The notes beneath the pieces were generated by a model. That model had not been told where the DNA came from and ran no database searches. It worked only from the letters and a program-made list of their open reading frames with translations. Below are positions 1-9,489 of a DNA stretch of 64,000 nt, piece after piece (positions within the stretch are counted from its first letter, which is position 1; each line of letters starts with the position of its first letter). Source of the DNA: Candidatus Polarisedimenticolia bacterium. Lineage in GTDB: Bacteria; Acidobacteriota; Polarisedimenticolia; Gp22-AA2. The position numbers and the translations under genes are program-made. The DNA is taken from assembly GCA_036001465.1 (NCBI GenBank), contig DASYUH010000056.1:1-64000 (forward strand), in the 5' to 3' direction.

Positions 1-859
1 ACGAGGTCACCGTGGCTTCGCGCCCCTCGACGCAGCGGTACAGGTCGACGACTTCGTCGAAGGCCGCCAGGAGCGGCGCCGGGACGAGGATGCGGACGAG
101 GGCGCGGTCGGAGAGATCGTCGAGGCCGTCATCGGGCGGGCCTTCGGTGTCCGCGGTCCGCTGCGTGTCGTCGCCGGCGCGAGCCTCGCCGTCGGCCGGC
201 GAGTCGGACCCGGCGGCGCGCGACGCCCGGACCGCATCGCGCAGCGCCCGGATCGGGACGCGCCGCGCCAGGGCCACCCAGGCGGCCAGGGAATCGGCGG
301 ACGCGACCCGGGCGACGAGAAGGGCCGCCACGCGACCGATGGGTCGGCCGCCGTCGTCTCCGGTCAGGGCGTCGGCCAGAAGCGGGAGAGACCCGAGCGC
401 ACGGCCCAGCGAAGCGCAGTCCTTCACCCACCGGCCGGAGCGTCCGAATCGCTCACGGGCGTGATCCTCCACTCGGGCGAACCCGAAATCGGACCAGGCC
501 TGCCTTTGCACGAATGCGGCCGCCGCACGGGCCAGGGGAATCGCGATGCGGTCGAGCCCGGCCCGCAGGGACAAAGCGAGGCCGTCTGCTTGGCGAAACG
601 ATGTCTCGACCGGGTAAGCGCTCGAGGCTGGCGCCGCCGGGATGTCAGCGGCCGGGTCGTTACCGGCCTGGGCGTGATAGATCGGGGCATCCTCCCTGCA
701 GACGAAGCGATTCGGGGCTGTAACTCTCGCCGGTTGGGCGCACAAGAGATCGGCCCGTGGGCTATCGGCGCTTAGGAGGTCTGCGCGATCGACGTGTCGA
801 CGATCGGCGGGCGAGTAGAAAGTAGGATGCGATGCGCGCAGAGCGGCGGCGGAACGCAT
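1..859 (-). CDS. DUF222/HNH endonuclease-family protein, N-terminal part (copy 1, truncated by window edge)
   Basis: An uninterrupted reading frame of about 286 codons runs leftward from an ATG at 859 off the window edge, so the C-terminal HNH domain is not visible. It closely resembles the frame at 42872-44227 on the other strand; for example both contain LDRIAIPLARAAAAF, RQAWSDFGFAR and ERFGRSGRW. That second copy carries a visible HNH motif, which is why this one is assigned to the same family (DUF222/13E12-repeat-like HNH proteins, usually present in many copies per genome). The first ~75 residues are poorly conserved and a D/G/A-rich linker sits at about 205-235. A promoter with its -10 box 6 nt before the ATG implies a leaderless mRNA. 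The family is sure only through the paralogue; function (nuclease, possibly element-borne) is inferred. Confidence 0.75.
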   Translation of the reverse strand, partial: MRSAAALRASHPTFYSPADRRHVDRADLLSADSPRADLLCAQPARVTAPNRFVCREDAPIYHAQAGNDPAADIPAAPASSAYPVETSFRQADGLALSLRAGLDRIAIPLARAAAAFVQRQAWSDFGFARVEDHARERFGRSGRWVKDCASLGRALGSLPLLADALTGDDGGRPIGRVAALLVARVASADSLAAWVALARRVPIRALRDAVRASRAAGSDSPADGEARAGDDTQRTADTEGPPDDGLDDLSDRALVRILVPAPLLAAFDEVVDLYRCVEGREATVTS

Positions 860-865
860 GGTGTA

Positions 866-893
866 AATATAGCGCATACAATTCATATTGCAA
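866..893 (-). promoter_or_regulatory. Promoter of HNH copy 1 (leaderless type)
   Basis: On the minus strand a -35 box TTGCAA (893-888), a 16 bp spacer and a -10 box TATATT (871-866) end 6 nt before the ATG at 859. The same arrangement, with TTGCAA and TATACT, precedes the second copy at 42838-42871. Conservation of both boxes and of the 6 nt gap, while spacer bases vary, supports a real promoter whose transcript starts at or near the start codon. Confidence 0.6.
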
Positions 894-1052
894 GCGAAAA
901 GTGAGAGATTTTTTGGAGCAACCGGAGACAGATGCGCGCGCCGAATGGGCGGCACGCGCGGCAGCGCGGAATGGGCCGAATGCGCCGTCGCAATCGTGTC
1001 GGGCGGGATCACGCCGAGCGCGATCACCCTGAAGACTTGTACGGGCCGAAGT

Positions 1053-1092
1053 GGCGGGAGGCTCCCGCCTTTACGGTGAGAAATCCGGGCTA
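1053..1092. repeat. Border repeat: hairpin plus GGTGAGAAATCCGGGCTA
   Basis: A perfect inverted repeat, GGCGGGAG-G-CTCCCGCC (1053-1069), is followed by GGTGAGAAATCCGGGCTA (1075-1092). The last three bases are the TAG stop of the PBP1A gene read on the minus strand. Related copies lie at 42766-42783 and 44059-44074, in each case just after the stop codon of a chromosomal gene and beside an HNH copy. It could be the end of a mobile element or a dispersed 3'-end repeat. Confidence 0.55.
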
Positions 1093-3816
1093 ATCGTACC
1101 GGATTGGAACGACCACGGCGGGACGACCGTCCACGCCGAAGTGCGTGGCGGCGCCATCGGGTGGGGGTGGAGTGCCCTTCGGGTCGGCGCCGCCGTTCTG
1201 GTCCAGGTTGTTCATCGCCTCCCGGCGCTCAGAGCGGGCGATGTCGAGGCGGACCTGCAGGTCTTTCCCGTCGTAGTGCACCATGATCTCCTTGCCGCCC
1301 GGCAGGACCTCGACCTCTCCCTGACCCTCGCTCGCCAGCTGCACCAGCGTGCTTCCGTCGAGGCCCAGCTCGAGGTTGGACGTGATGTCGAAGCGCTGCA
1401 GGAAGTAGGGGAGGGAGACGCGGAAGTGCTCGACCTCCGAGCAGGCCTTGGCGGGCTCCGTCCCCTCGACGAAGGCCTCGAGAAACGTCGCGGGGCAGGA
1501 CGACTCGACGCTGGCGCGCAGCCCCGTGCTCCGGTCGATCGGGACGTACACGACGTTGGCCGGCTTCGCGAACGTCTCCGCCGGCTTCCCCTGGAGGGCC
1601 CCCTTCATGAAGTCGATCCAGATCGGCAGGGCGGCCCGCGCCCCGGTCTCCCCTTCGCCCAGCGACTTCTTCTGATCGAACCCGACCCAGACTCCGGCCA
1701 CGAGCGACGGGCTGAAGCCGACGAACCAGGCGTCGGCCAGATCGTCGGTGGTGCCCGTCTTGCCGGCGACGGGCCGGTGCAGATCGCGCGCCGCCTGGGC
1801 GCCGGTGCCGCTCTCGGTGACTCCTTCGAGCAGGTAGGTCATCAGGTAGGCGATGTCGGCGCGCAGCACTTCGATCACCTTGGGCTTCGACTCCTCGCGC
1901 ATCTTGCCGTCGCGGTCGGCCACGTAGCGGATGAAGTGCGGCTCGACGCGCACCCCCTGGTTCGGGAAGATCGAATAGGCGGTGGTCAGGTCGATGAGGG
2001 ACACCTCCATCGTGCCGAGGGCCATCGAGGGGTAGGGGCGCAAGGGGCTCGTGATCCCCATCTTGCGCGCCGTCTCAATCGTCTTCGAATAGCCGATCTG
2101 ATTCAGCAGCTTGACAGCCACGATGTTGCGCGATTCCTCCATGGCCTCGCGCAGGGTCGTCACGCCGTAGTACTTGCGGTAGTAGTTGTCGGGCTGATAT
2201 TCATCCCCCGTTGCCGGGTCGACGAAGACCGTCGGCTCGTCGAAGATCGTCTCGGCGAGGGTGTGCCCGGCGTCGAGGGCGGTGGTGTAGACGAACGGTT
2301 TGAAGGCCGAGCCCGCCTGGCGGAAGGACTGCATCGATCGGTCGAACTGGCTGCGGTTGAAATCGTAGCCTCCGACCAGCGCCTTGATCTCGCCGGTTCC
2401 CGGGTCGAGGGCCAGGACGGCCCCTTCCGCCAGCGGTTCCTGGTCCAGCTTCACCTTCAGGGATTTCTTCGCCTCGTCGATCCCCAGGACCAGGAACGGG
2501 GCCACGTCACCGACCTTGATTACCTGGTTCGGGATCGTCTTCTTGGTCCAGTCGATCCCCTCCGGTCCGAAGCTCGCCGTGTAGGCGCCCAGCCGGACCG
2601 TCGCCGTCTTTCTGTTGACCTCGGTCACGACCCCGAAGCGCAACCGGCCTATGACGGGGGCCTTGCTCCACGATGCGTGCGTGAACGTCGCCAGGTCGCC
2701 GCCGTCCTTCAGGACGTTCTGCTTGATCGGCCGGAATCCCTGGCGCTTGTCGAGCTCGCGCAGCCCCTCGAAGACCGCCTGATTGGCGGCTTTCTGCATC
2801 GCGGGGTCGAGCGTCGTGTGCACTTCGAGCCCTTCCTCGTAGAGAGTCACCTCGCCGTATTTCGCGTCGAGATAGCGGCGCACCTCTTCGACGAAATAGG
2901 GGGCGATGTTCTCCTCCTCCGGCGCCTTGGCGACCTCGACGGGGGTGGCGATCGCCAGGTCGGCTTCCTCCTTCGGAATCTTCCCCTCCCGGGCCATCCG
3001 CCCGAGGACGTGGTCCCGGCGTGCCCGCGCCCGCTCGGGAGAGCGGAACGGCGAGTAGGCTTCCGGGCGCTGCACCAGGCCGGCCAGAAGGGCCGCTTCC
3101 GGCAGGTTCATCTCCTTGGCCGGCTTGCCGTAGTAATACTGCGAGGCCGCCTCGACGCCGTAGCGCCCGTGCCCCATGTACACCTGGTTGCAATAGAACG
3201 CGAGAATCTCCTGCTTGGTGAACGCCTTCTCGATCTGCAGCGCCAGGACCATCTCCTGGAGCTTGCGGCGCATCGTCTTTTCCGTCTTCAGAAAGAGCGA
3301 ACGCGCCAGCTGCTGCGTCAGCGTGCTCCCCCCCTGCGCCTTCTTGAAGCGGACGATGTCCGTTATGATCGCCCGGGCGATGCCCCAGGGGTCGACGCCG
3401 ACATGCTCGTAGAAGTTCGAGTCCTCGGTCGCCACCAGGGCGTCGATGAACGACTTGGAGATCTGGTCCAGGGGGACCACGATGCGCTTCTCGGCCCCGA
3501 ACTGGAACAGCACCTGCCCGTCCGCCCCGTAGATGGTGGTGACGACCGGCGGTTTCCAGTCCTGCAGGTGCTTCACCTCGGGAATGTCGAACGTCAGGGC
3601 GTAGCCGACGACCGATCCCAGACCGACCGCGAGGACGATGGCGCCCAGCGCCAGGAGGGCGAGGTTTCTCGGTTTCCGCCAGAACGGCCGGCGCGGGGGT
3701 GGGGGCTCGGAGGGGGAACCGAATGACGGGCCGCCCGGTGGCGGTGCCACAGGAGGCGGCGAAGCGGGTGGCCGCACGCGTCCGAACGATTGGGAGTTGG
3801 GGGTGTCGGTCGTCAA
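1090..3816 (-). CDS. Penicillin-binding protein 1A (bifunctional transglycosylase/transpeptidase)
   Basis: Class A PBP of about 908 residues that polymerises and crosslinks peptidoglycan at the inner membrane. The order is a Pro-rich cytoplasmic tail (1-45), one membrane helix (about 51-73), a GT51 transglycosylase domain with catalytic E131 in EDSNFYEH and the QGGSTLTQQ motif, an OB-like insert typical of PBP1A, then the transpeptidase domain with S503-x-x-K506 (GSAFKPF) and KTGTT. The C-terminal tail (DGAATHFG...) is poorly conserved. I chose a TTG start at 3816 (GAGGG upstream) because the longer frame would overlap the divergent glycosyltransferase. That gene starts only 31 bp away, so the promoters overlap. 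The stop codon lies inside a dispersed repeat. Confidence 0.95.
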   Translation of the reverse strand: MTTDTPNSQSFGRVRPPASPPPVAPPPGGPSFGSPSEPPPPRRPFWRKPRNLALLALGAIVLAVGLGSVVGYALTFDIPEVKHLQDWKPPVVTTIYGADGQVLFQFGAEKRIVVPLDQISKSFIDALVATEDSNFYEHVGVDPWGIARAIITDIVRFKKAQGGSTLTQQLARSLFLKTEKTMRRKLQEMVLALQIEKAFTKQEILAFYCNQVYMGHGRYGVEAASQYYYGKPAKEMNLPEAALLAGLVQRPEAYSPFRSPERARARRDHVLGRMAREGKIPKEEADLAIATPVEVAKAPEEENIAPYFVEEVRRYLDAKYGEVTLYEEGLEVHTTLDPAMQKAANQAVFEGLRELDKRQGFRPIKQNVLKDGGDLATFTHASWSKAPVIGRLRFGVVTEVNRKTATVRLGAYTASFGPEGIDWTKKTIPNQVIKVGDVAPFLVLGIDEAKKSLKVKLDQEPLAEGAVLALDPGTGEIKALVGGYDFNRSQFDRSMQSFRQAGSAFKPFVYTTALDAGHTLAETIFDEPTVFVDPATGDEYQPDNYYRKYYGVTTLREAMEESRNIVAVKLLNQIGYSKTIETARKMGITSPLRPYPSMALGTMEVSLIDLTTAYSIFPNQGVRVEPHFIRYVADRDGKMREESKPKVIEVLRADIAYLMTYLLEGVTESGTGAQAARDLHRPVAGKTGTTDDLADAWFVGFSPSLVAGVWVGFDQKKSLGEGETGARAALPIWIDFMKGALQGKPAETFAKPANVVYVPIDRSTGLRASVESSCPATFLEAFVEGTEPAKACSEVEHFRVSLPYFLQRFDITSNLELGLDGSTLVQLASEGQGEVEVLPGGKEIMVHYDGKDLQVRLDIARSERREAMNNLDQNGGADPKGTPPPPDGAATHFGVDGRPAVVVPIRYD

Positions 3817-3847
3817 GGGCCCTCGCGCCGCCGGAAGGGCGGCCCAA

Positions 3848-4591
3848 ATGATTATACACGCGCCGGTTCCGGTCGTCCGCCTGTCGATGGTCATCCCGGC
3901 ATTAAATGAGGCCGAAGCCCTGCCGGGCACGCTCCGGAGCCTCGAAAGGCAGGAGGCCGATCCGCCGTTTGAGGTCATCCTGGCGGACGGGGGGAGCCGG
4001 GACGGTACCATCCCCCTGTTCCAGGAGATGACCCGGGACTGGCCCCACGGCCAGCGGTCGGCGCAAGTCGTCGCCTGCCCGCGGCCGGGCCGGGGAGAGC
4101 AGATGAACGCCGGGGCAGGCGTGGCTAAAGGCGACGCGCTGGTCTTCCTGCACGCCGACACGCAGCTCGGTTCCGGCGCCACTCGGGCGATCCTCCGGGC
4201 GCTCTCCGACCCCGAAGTGATCGGGGGGGGCTTCAGGCATTCCTTTTCGGACGCGGGGCCCGTCCTGCGAGTCATCTCCCTGTACGCAACCGCCCGATCG
4301 CTTCTGCGGGGCATCCATTACGGCGACCAGGCGATCTTCGCGCGCCGATCTGTCTTCGAGGCGATCGGCGGGTTCACGCGCGAGCCGCTGTTCGAGGACC
4401 TCGAGCTTTCGCGGCGCCTGCGGAAGAGAGGCAGGGTGGTCACCCTGCCCATGGCGGTCTCGACCTCGGCGCGGCGCCTGCGCCAGGGGGGAATCGTGCG
4501 GACGGCCGCACGCTTTGCCTGGCTCAAGGTGCGTCACGCCTTCGGGGCCGACCCCTCTCGACTGAAGGCCCGCTATCCCGATGTCCGCTAG
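3848..4591 (+). CDS. Glycosyltransferase, TIGR04283 family (selenodomain-associated type)
   Basis: GT-A-fold family 2 glycosyltransferase of 247 residues. The N-terminus (RLSMVIPALNEAEAL) and ADGGSRDGT are the nucleotide-sugar binding start of GT2 enzymes. FLHADT is the metal-binding DxD-like motif, and YGDQAIFARRSVFEAIGGF followed by FEDLELSRRL matches the TIGR04283 subgroup, often found near radical SAM or selenium-related genes. The start is the ATG at 3848 with GGAAGG about 11 nt upstream. Its stop overlaps the ATG of the next gene (ATGTCCGCTAG), so the two are probably translated together. The acceptor is unknown. Confidence 0.88.
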   Translation: MIIHAPVPVVRLSMVIPALNEAEALPGTLRSLERQEADPPFEVILADGGSRDGTIPLFQEMTRDWPHGQRSAQVVACPRPGRGEQMNAGAGVAKGDALVFLHADTQLGSGATRAILRALSDPEVIGGGFRHSFSDAGPVLRVISLYATARSLLRGIHYGDQAIFARRSVFEAIGGFTREPLFEDLELSRRLRKRGRVVTLPMAVSTSARRLRQGGIVRTAARFAWLKVRHAFGADPSRLKARYPDVR

Positions 4592-5747
4592 CGGGATTCC
4601 TTCGCCGTGGGGCCAGGCCTGCCCGCGGGCGGTTCTTCTGGTCCCCGACGGACTTCTCGTCCCGTGCGGAACCTTGAATGTTCTCCTGAAGAAGAGCGGA
4701 CGCCTGGACCTGATCGTGAGAGGGTTTGCTCACGAGCCGTGGATCCGGGACGGCGCGCGCGTCACGATCGATGCCCGCCGCGCGCCGCGCGTCGGCGACC
4801 TGGCTCTCTGCGAGGTCGACCGATGGGGAGATATCCGCAGGCTCCTGGCGAGCGATCGGGAGGGCGGCTGGATCACCGGCCTGGACGCCGTTCCGGGAGC
4901 GCGGGGCCGGGTGGCGGCGGACCGTGTCCGGGGTGTCATCGCGGAAGGGTTCGGGGCGGGCAGGGGGTTGGGCCCGGCACTGGCGCTGGCCTATCCGCTC
5001 TGGTCGCGTGCTGCGGGGCTCCACTACTGGATTCGCAAGGCCCTCGAAGCGCCCGATTTCGGCACGGGAGCGGCGGCATCCGTCCAGGACAAGTACGCCT
5101 CCCAGGTCGACTCCTACTCGGACATGCTCCGATTCCCTCTGGGCGAGGAGCTGCAGGGGCTCCTCGAACGCACCTTTCCGGCCGGAGGCCTGGTTCTCGT
5201 GGCCGGGAGCGGGGCGGGCGGAGAGGTCATTCACCTGGCACGACTGGGATACCGCGTCAGCGGCTTTGATTTCCTTCCGGAAATGGTCCGCGCCTCGGTT
5301 CGCAACGTCCGTGACTCCGGCGTGAGCGCCGACCTCTTCGAAGCGGACATGGCCGAGCTGGATCGGAAGGGTGCGACGTTCGGGGGAATCTACGTGACCC
5401 CGCTGGTCTATTCGTTCGTGCGGGGCCGGGCGCGCCGGGTGCTGAGCCTCGAGCGCCTCGGTCGGCACCTCGACGAGGGAGGCTCGGTCGTCTTCAGCGC
5501 CCATCTCATGGCCTCCCCATCCCAGCTCCTGCAGGCCACGATGGCGTGGATCCGCCATGCAGGCCGACGCCGCAGCTACGAGTTCGGAGACTGGTTCACC
5601 TGGTTCCTGCGTCCGGACGGAACGATCGGCAAGTCTTACAGCCACATGTTCAGCCAGGCACGGGTCCACGCGGAGGTCCGGGAGGCCGGCTTCCGGTCCT
5701 GCCGGAAGGAGGGGGCGTGGTTCGTCGCCTCCGATTTTCGGCCATGA
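4581..5747 (+). CDS. Degenerate S24/S26 peptidase-like domain fused to a SAM-dependent methyltransferase
   Basis: 388 residues in two parts. Residues ~25-125 resemble the LexA/signal-peptidase fold (VRGFAHEPWIRDGARV...RVGDLALCEV), where active members have GxSMxP. Here the position is A50 in GFAHEP, and the usual lysine/histidine region is also changed, so this domain should be proteolytically dead. Residues ~170-388 form a class I methyltransferase with motif I VAGSGAGGEV (about 207-216), an acidic residue at D230 and RLGRHLDEGGSVVFS as a late strand. S26-like proteins occur in RiPP and exopolysaccharide loci, so a binding role for a peptide is conceivable. It is translationally coupled to the glycosyltransferase and converges on the PhyH-like gene. 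The substrate is unknown. Confidence 0.75.
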   Translation: MSASGIPSPWGQACPRAVLLVPDGLLVPCGTLNVLLKKSGRLDLIVRGFAHEPWIRDGARVTIDARRAPRVGDLALCEVDRWGDIRRLLASDREGGWITGLDAVPGARGRVAADRVRGVIAEGFGAGRGLGPALALAYPLWSRAAGLHYWIRKALEAPDFGTGAAASVQDKYASQVDSYSDMLRFPLGEELQGLLERTFPAGGLVLVAGSGAGGEVIHLARLGYRVSGFDFLPEMVRASVRNVRDSGVSADLFEADMAELDRKGATFGGIYVTPLVYSFVRGRARRVLSLERLGRHLDEGGSVVFSAHLMASPSQLLQATMAWIRHAGRRRSYEFGDWFTWFLRPDGTIGKSYSHMFSQARVHAEVREAGFRSCRKEGAWFVASDFRP

Positions 5748-5777
5748 AGGCCGCGATCTCCACCGCCACCCGCCGGA

Positions 5778-6455
5778 TCAGTCGTCGAGGGCGCGATAGG
5801 TCTGGTCCAGCAGGATGCGCGGCTCGTCGGCGAGATTCGGGGAGCCGCGGTGCAGGAGGTTCCCGTCCCGGAGCATCGCGTCCCCCCGGCGCATCAGGAT
5901 CTTGACGGAGTGGACGCGCGGCAGCCGGTAGATGTAGTCCTGGACGCCGAAGTGGTGCAGGCGATGGGAACCCGGAATGACCTCCATCGGTCCGTTCGAA
6001 TCGGTCACGTCCACGAGAGGCACGTTGAACGTCAGCCGGGTGGGCTTCACCGGCTCATGGCGATCGCCGGGACGATCGTTGGGAACGTCCGGGTGCCAGG
6101 CCATGGTGTCCGCGTCCTTGAACGGACATTCGGCCTTGGTGACGCCGTAGCGCCATTTTCCCAGCACCGCGTCCACCAGATCCTCGATGACCGGGTTGCG
6201 GCGGAACCGGTCGTCGTCGAGGGGCCCTTTCAGCTTCTCGACATACACCTTGATGTCGAAGCTCATCCGGTTTCGCCCGCGCAGCGACGAGGTGTCGCCG
6301 GCCTGGAGGCGGGCCAGCTCCCCCCGATAGATCGGCTGGAACTGCTCGTGCATGGACTCGATCAGGTCGATCGGCAGGAAGCCAGGAAAGATGACGAATC
6401 CGTTGAGGTGAAGCTCGTGGAGCCAGAGGTCCTTCTGTTCAGGGGGGGCGCTCAA
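5778..6455 (-). CDS. Phytanoyl-CoA dioxygenase (PhyH)-like Fe(II)/2-oxoglutarate oxygenase
   Basis: 225 residues, a typical PhyH length. Metal ligands are visible as H121-x-D123 in AWHPDVP and H202 in LLHRGSPN; R213 lies downstream where 2-oxoglutarate is normally held. GPMEVIPGSHRLHHF is a standard PhyH strand. Such enzymes hydroxylate small molecules or natural-product intermediates. The gene overlaps the preceding HPr-kinase-like gene by 4 bp, so the two form an operon and probably share a pathway. The substrate cannot be read from sequence. Confidence 0.85.
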   Translation of the reverse strand: MSAPPEQKDLWLHELHLNGFVIFPGFLPIDLIESMHEQFQPIYRGELARLQAGDTSSLRGRNRMSFDIKVYVEKLKGPLDDDRFRRNPVIEDLVDAVLGKWRYGVTKAECPFKDADTMAWHPDVPNDRPGDRHEPVKPTRLTFNVPLVDVTDSNGPMEVIPGSHRLHHFGVQDYIYRLPRVHSVKILMRRGDAMLRDGNLLHRGSPNLADEPRILLDQTYRALDD

Positions 6456-7372
6456 GGGACGCCTCTGATGTCGGAGTCCACCGCCGGCCAGAAATTCTCA
6501 TCCTTCCGGAAGTGCAGATAGCGCAGGCGGGCGCCGTCGACGCGGGAGCGCACGCGATCGATCAGATGGGAGTGCGAGGGAAGCTGGTCCACCACGAACG
6601 GCAGGTTGCCCAGCAGGTCCGCGAAGCAGCCGCCGTCGTCCGGCGCCAGGAACGTGCGCGCGTCCTTGCGCAGGCGGTAGAACCCGGCCACCGGAAAGGT
6701 GCCCACCAGCGGCGTCCCCCGGGTGTACGTTCCCCTGAACGGGCCGCCGGCCGCGACGATCCCCCCGGGACGCCCCAGGACCAGGGTCAGGTCGTCGCTG
6801 ATCACCTCCCCCTCGCTGTTCATGGCGGACAGGGTCGACTTGCCGGCCCCCGATGGGCCGTAGAACAGGTAGCAGCGTCCGCCGCGCACGATGCTCGCGC
6901 CGTGCAGGAAAAAGCCCCCGATGTCGATGGCGAGCCAGGCGACGGCGCTCCTGAGAAAGTTCTCCAGCGCGCGCGGCGCCGGGTCGAGGTCGCCGGAGGC
7001 GAGGGCGATCGCTCCCTGGCGGTGCTTCACGTCGATCCAGGATGCGAGGCGGTACGAGACCGTCCGGAAGACGCCGCCGTCGAGGGCGGTGTGCATCCGG
7101 TAGACCTCCCAGCCCCGGGCGAACCCCGGGGGAACGAAGTACTCGATCGGCGCCTGGAGCGCGCGCACCCGCAGGGGGCGTCCCGCGCCGGTCGGAGCGG
7201 TCAAATAAGGCGCGTAGGCCACCGCCATCCGGTCGGCCAGCGGATCCGGCAGCCCCTCGAACTCCACGGCGACATCGGCGATCTCGACGCGGGCCGCGCG
7301 CGACCCGGCGGCGCGCGGCCAGGCGTCGAACGCCTCGACGGGGGGAGGGGATACGGCATCGCGTCGGATCAC
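6452..7372 (-). CDS. HPr kinase/phosphorylase-like protein (copy 1)
   Basis: 306 residues from a GTG start. The C-terminal half has the HprK-type P-loop GPSGAGKST (172-180), an ISDDLTLVL segment (DD193-194) and the ending YLHFRKDENFW. The N-terminal half lacks the classical HprK N domain, and no PTS genes are in view, so this belongs to the HprK-like group seen in peptide-modification and lasso-type loci and not to carbon control. It is a clear paralogue of the protein at 12521-13450 (shared FLLHAA/FFLHGA, GPSG[AS]GK, LHFRKD..FW). It forms an operon with the PhyH-like gene and is divergent from uvrB. The phospho-acceptor is unknown. Confidence 0.85.
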   Translation of the reverse strand: MIRRDAVSPPPVEAFDAWPRAAGSRAARVEIADVAVEFEGLPDPLADRMAVAYAPYLTAPTGAGRPLRVRALQAPIEYFVPPGFARGWEVYRMHTALDGGVFRTVSYRLASWIDVKHRQGAIALASGDLDPAPRALENFLRSAVAWLAIDIGGFFLHGASIVRGGRCYLFYGPSGAGKSTLSAMNSEGEVISDDLTLVLGRPGGIVAAGGPFRGTYTRGTPLVGTFPVAGFYRLRKDARTFLAPDDGGCFADLLGNLPFVVDQLPSHSHLIDRVRSRVDGARLRYLHFRKDENFWPAVDSDIRGVP

Positions 7373-7475
7373 GTCGGTCTCCGGCAGGCGGATATCCTAT
7401 CATTATGGTCGCCCGCCCCCCTTCGTGCAGCGCCCGTGGGCTCGTCCCGGGACGTGGGGGCCGGCATGAGGCCCC

Positions 7476-9479
7476 ATGGCGACAGGACTCTTCAAGCTGG
7501 TCACGGAATTCCAGCCCAAGGGGGATCAGCCCGAGGCGATCCGGAAGCTGGTCGAGGGGCTGAGGGCCCCGCGCCAGCACCAGGTCCTGCTCGGAATCAC
7601 CGGCAGCGGCAAGACCTTCACGATGGCCAAGGTGATCGAGGCGGTCGAGCGGCCGACCCTCATCCTGTCGCACAACAAGACCCTGGCGGCGCAGCTCTAC
7701 CAGGAGTTCCGGCGCTTCTTTCCCGACAACGCCGTCGAGTACTTCGTGTCGTACTACGACTACTACCAGCCGGAGGCGTACGTCCCCCAGAGCGACACGT
7801 ACATCGAAAAAGAGGCGACGATCAACGACGAGATCGACCGGATGCGGCACTCGGCGACCCGGTCCCTGTTCGAGCGCCGCGACGTCGTCATCGTCGCCTC
7901 GGTGTCGTGCATCTACGGTCTCGGCTCGCCCGAGGCCTACCACGGCATGATGCTCCTGCTCGAGCCGGGGATGGAGATCGACCGGGACGCGATGCTCCGC
8001 AAGCTGGTCGAGATCCAGTACGAGCGGACGACGTTCGACCTCGAGCGCGGCACGTTCCGGGTACGCGGGGACGTCGTCGAGATCTTCCCGTCCTATGACG
8101 ACGTCGCCGTCCGGGTGGAGATGTTCGGCGACTCCATCGAGACGATCGCCGTGATCGACCCGTTCCGCGGCGCCGTCTTGAAGAAGCTGCAGCGCATCCC
8201 GATCTACCCGAACTCGCACTACGTCACGCCGCGCGATCGGCTGCTCCAGGCGGTGGACAGCATCAAGATCGAGTTGCAGGAGAGGCTGGCCGTTCTCGAG
8301 AAGGAGGGAAAGCTCCTCGAAGCGCAGCGCCTGCACCAGCGCACCATGTTCGACCTGGAGATGATCAAGGAGGTCGGCTACTGCACCGGCATCGAGAACT
8401 ACTCGCGCCACCTGACCGGGCGGAGGCCGGGGGAGGCGCCGCCGAACCTGCTCGACTACCTGCCCAAGGATCATCTGATGATCATCGACGAGAGCCACGT
8501 CAGCGTGCCGCAGCTGGGGGGGATGTACTGGGGGGACCGTTCGCGCAAGGAGACGCTGGTCGAGTACGGCTTCCGCCTGCCGTCGGCGCTCGACAACCGC
8601 CCGCTGCGCTTCGAGGAGTTCGAGGAGCGGGTCGGCCAGCGGGTCTACGTCTCGGCGACGCCGGGGCCGTACGAGCTGGAGAAGGCGAAGGGGGAGGTGG
8701 TCGAGCAGATCATCCGCCCGACCGGTCTGATCGATCCCGAGATCGAGGTGCGGCCGGTCGGCCGACAGGTCGACGACCTGCTGCATGAGGTGCGCCGGCG
8801 CGTCGCGGCGGGGGACCGGGTCCTGGTGACCACCCTCACCAAGCGCATGGCCGAGGAGCTGACGCGCTACTACGCCGACCTGGGGGTCCGCGTCGAGTAC
8901 CTGCACTCGGACATCGACACGCTGCAGCGTGTGCACATCCTGAGAAATTTGCGCAAGGGGGACTTCGACGTCCTGGTCGGCGTGAATCTGCTGCGCGAGG
9001 GGCTCGACCTGCCGGAGGTGTCGCTGGTCGCCATCCTGGACGCCGACAAGGAGGGGTTCCTGCGGTCGGCCGGCTCCCTCATCCAGACCTGCGGCCGCGC
9101 CGCCCGGAACGTGCGGGGGAAGGTCCTGATGTACGCCGACGTCATCACACAGTCGATGCGCGCCGCGATCGACGAGACCAACCGGCGCCGCGCCCTGCAG
9201 GAGGAGTACAACAGGAAAAACGGCATCACCCCCGAGTCAATCGTCAAGGCGATCGACGAGGTGCTCGGCAGCGTCTACGAGGCCGACTACTTCCGCGTGC
9301 CTCTCCAGGAGGAGAAGGGGGACGAGACGGCCCGTCGCCCCGAAGAGATCGAGACGGAGATCGCCCACCTGCAGGCCAAGATGCGCCTCGCCGCCGACAA
9401 GATGCGCTACGAGGAGGCGGCGGCCCTGCGCGACCGCGTCCGCTATCTCAAGAAGATCCTCGTCGTGGCGAACGCCTGA
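7476..9479 (+). CDS. uvrB: Excinuclease ABC subunit B
   Basis: 667 residues, the normal UvrB size. It is the helicase-fold damage-verifying subunit of nucleotide excision repair. Visible are the Walker A motif GITGSGKT (40-47), the beta-hairpin region [16 protein letters not shown] that clamps DNA, the [11 protein letters not shown] and [26 protein letters not shown] helicase motifs (all nearly invariant), and a C-terminal UVR motif ([18 protein letters not shown]) that contacts UvrC. It starts at ATG 7476, preceded by GAGG. uvrC follows 10 bp downstream. Confidence 0.98.
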   Translation: MATGLFKLVTEFQPKGDQPEAIRKLVEGLRAPRQHQVLLGITGSGKTFTMAKVIEAVERPTLILSHNKTLAAQLYQEFRRFFPDNAVEYFVSYYDYYQPEAYVPQSDTYIEKEATINDEIDRMRHSATRSLFERRDVVIVASVSCIYGLGSPEAYHGMMLLLEPGMEIDRDAMLRKLVEIQYERTTFDLERGTFRVRGDVVEIFPSYDDVAVRVEMFGDSIETIAVIDPFRGAVLKKLQRIPIYPNSHYVTPRDRLLQAVDSIKIELQERLAVLEKEGKLLEAQRLHQRTMFDLEMIKEVGYCTGIENYSRHLTGRRPGEAPPNLLDYLPKDHLMIIDESHVSVPQLGGMYWGDRSRKETLVEYGFRLPSALDNRPLRFEEFEERVGQRVYVSATPGPYELEKAKGEVVEQIIRPTGLIDPEIEVRPVGRQVDDLLHEVRRRVAAGDRVLVTTLTKRMAEELTRYYADLGVRVEYLHSDIDTLQRVHILRNLRKGDFDVLVGVNLLREGLDLPEVSLVAILDADKEGFLRSAGSLIQTCGRAARNVRGKVLMYADVITQSMRAAIDETNRRRALQEEYNRKNGITPESIVKAIDEVLGSVYEADYFRVPLQEEKGDETARRPEEIETEIAHLQAKMRLAADKMRYEEAAALRDRVRYLKKILVVANA

Positions 9480-9489
9480 GGCCGGGCGC

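Noticed and set aside
1051-3726. 891-codon open frame on the plus strand
   Set aside because: It lies entirely opposite PBP1A, has no family motifs and an arginine/leucine-rich shadow composition typical of GC-rich antisense frames.
6498-8936. 812-codon open frame on the minus strand
   Set aside because: Opposite uvrB and in a shifted frame over the HprK-like gene; the composition (R, D, H, L) is that of an antisense shadow.
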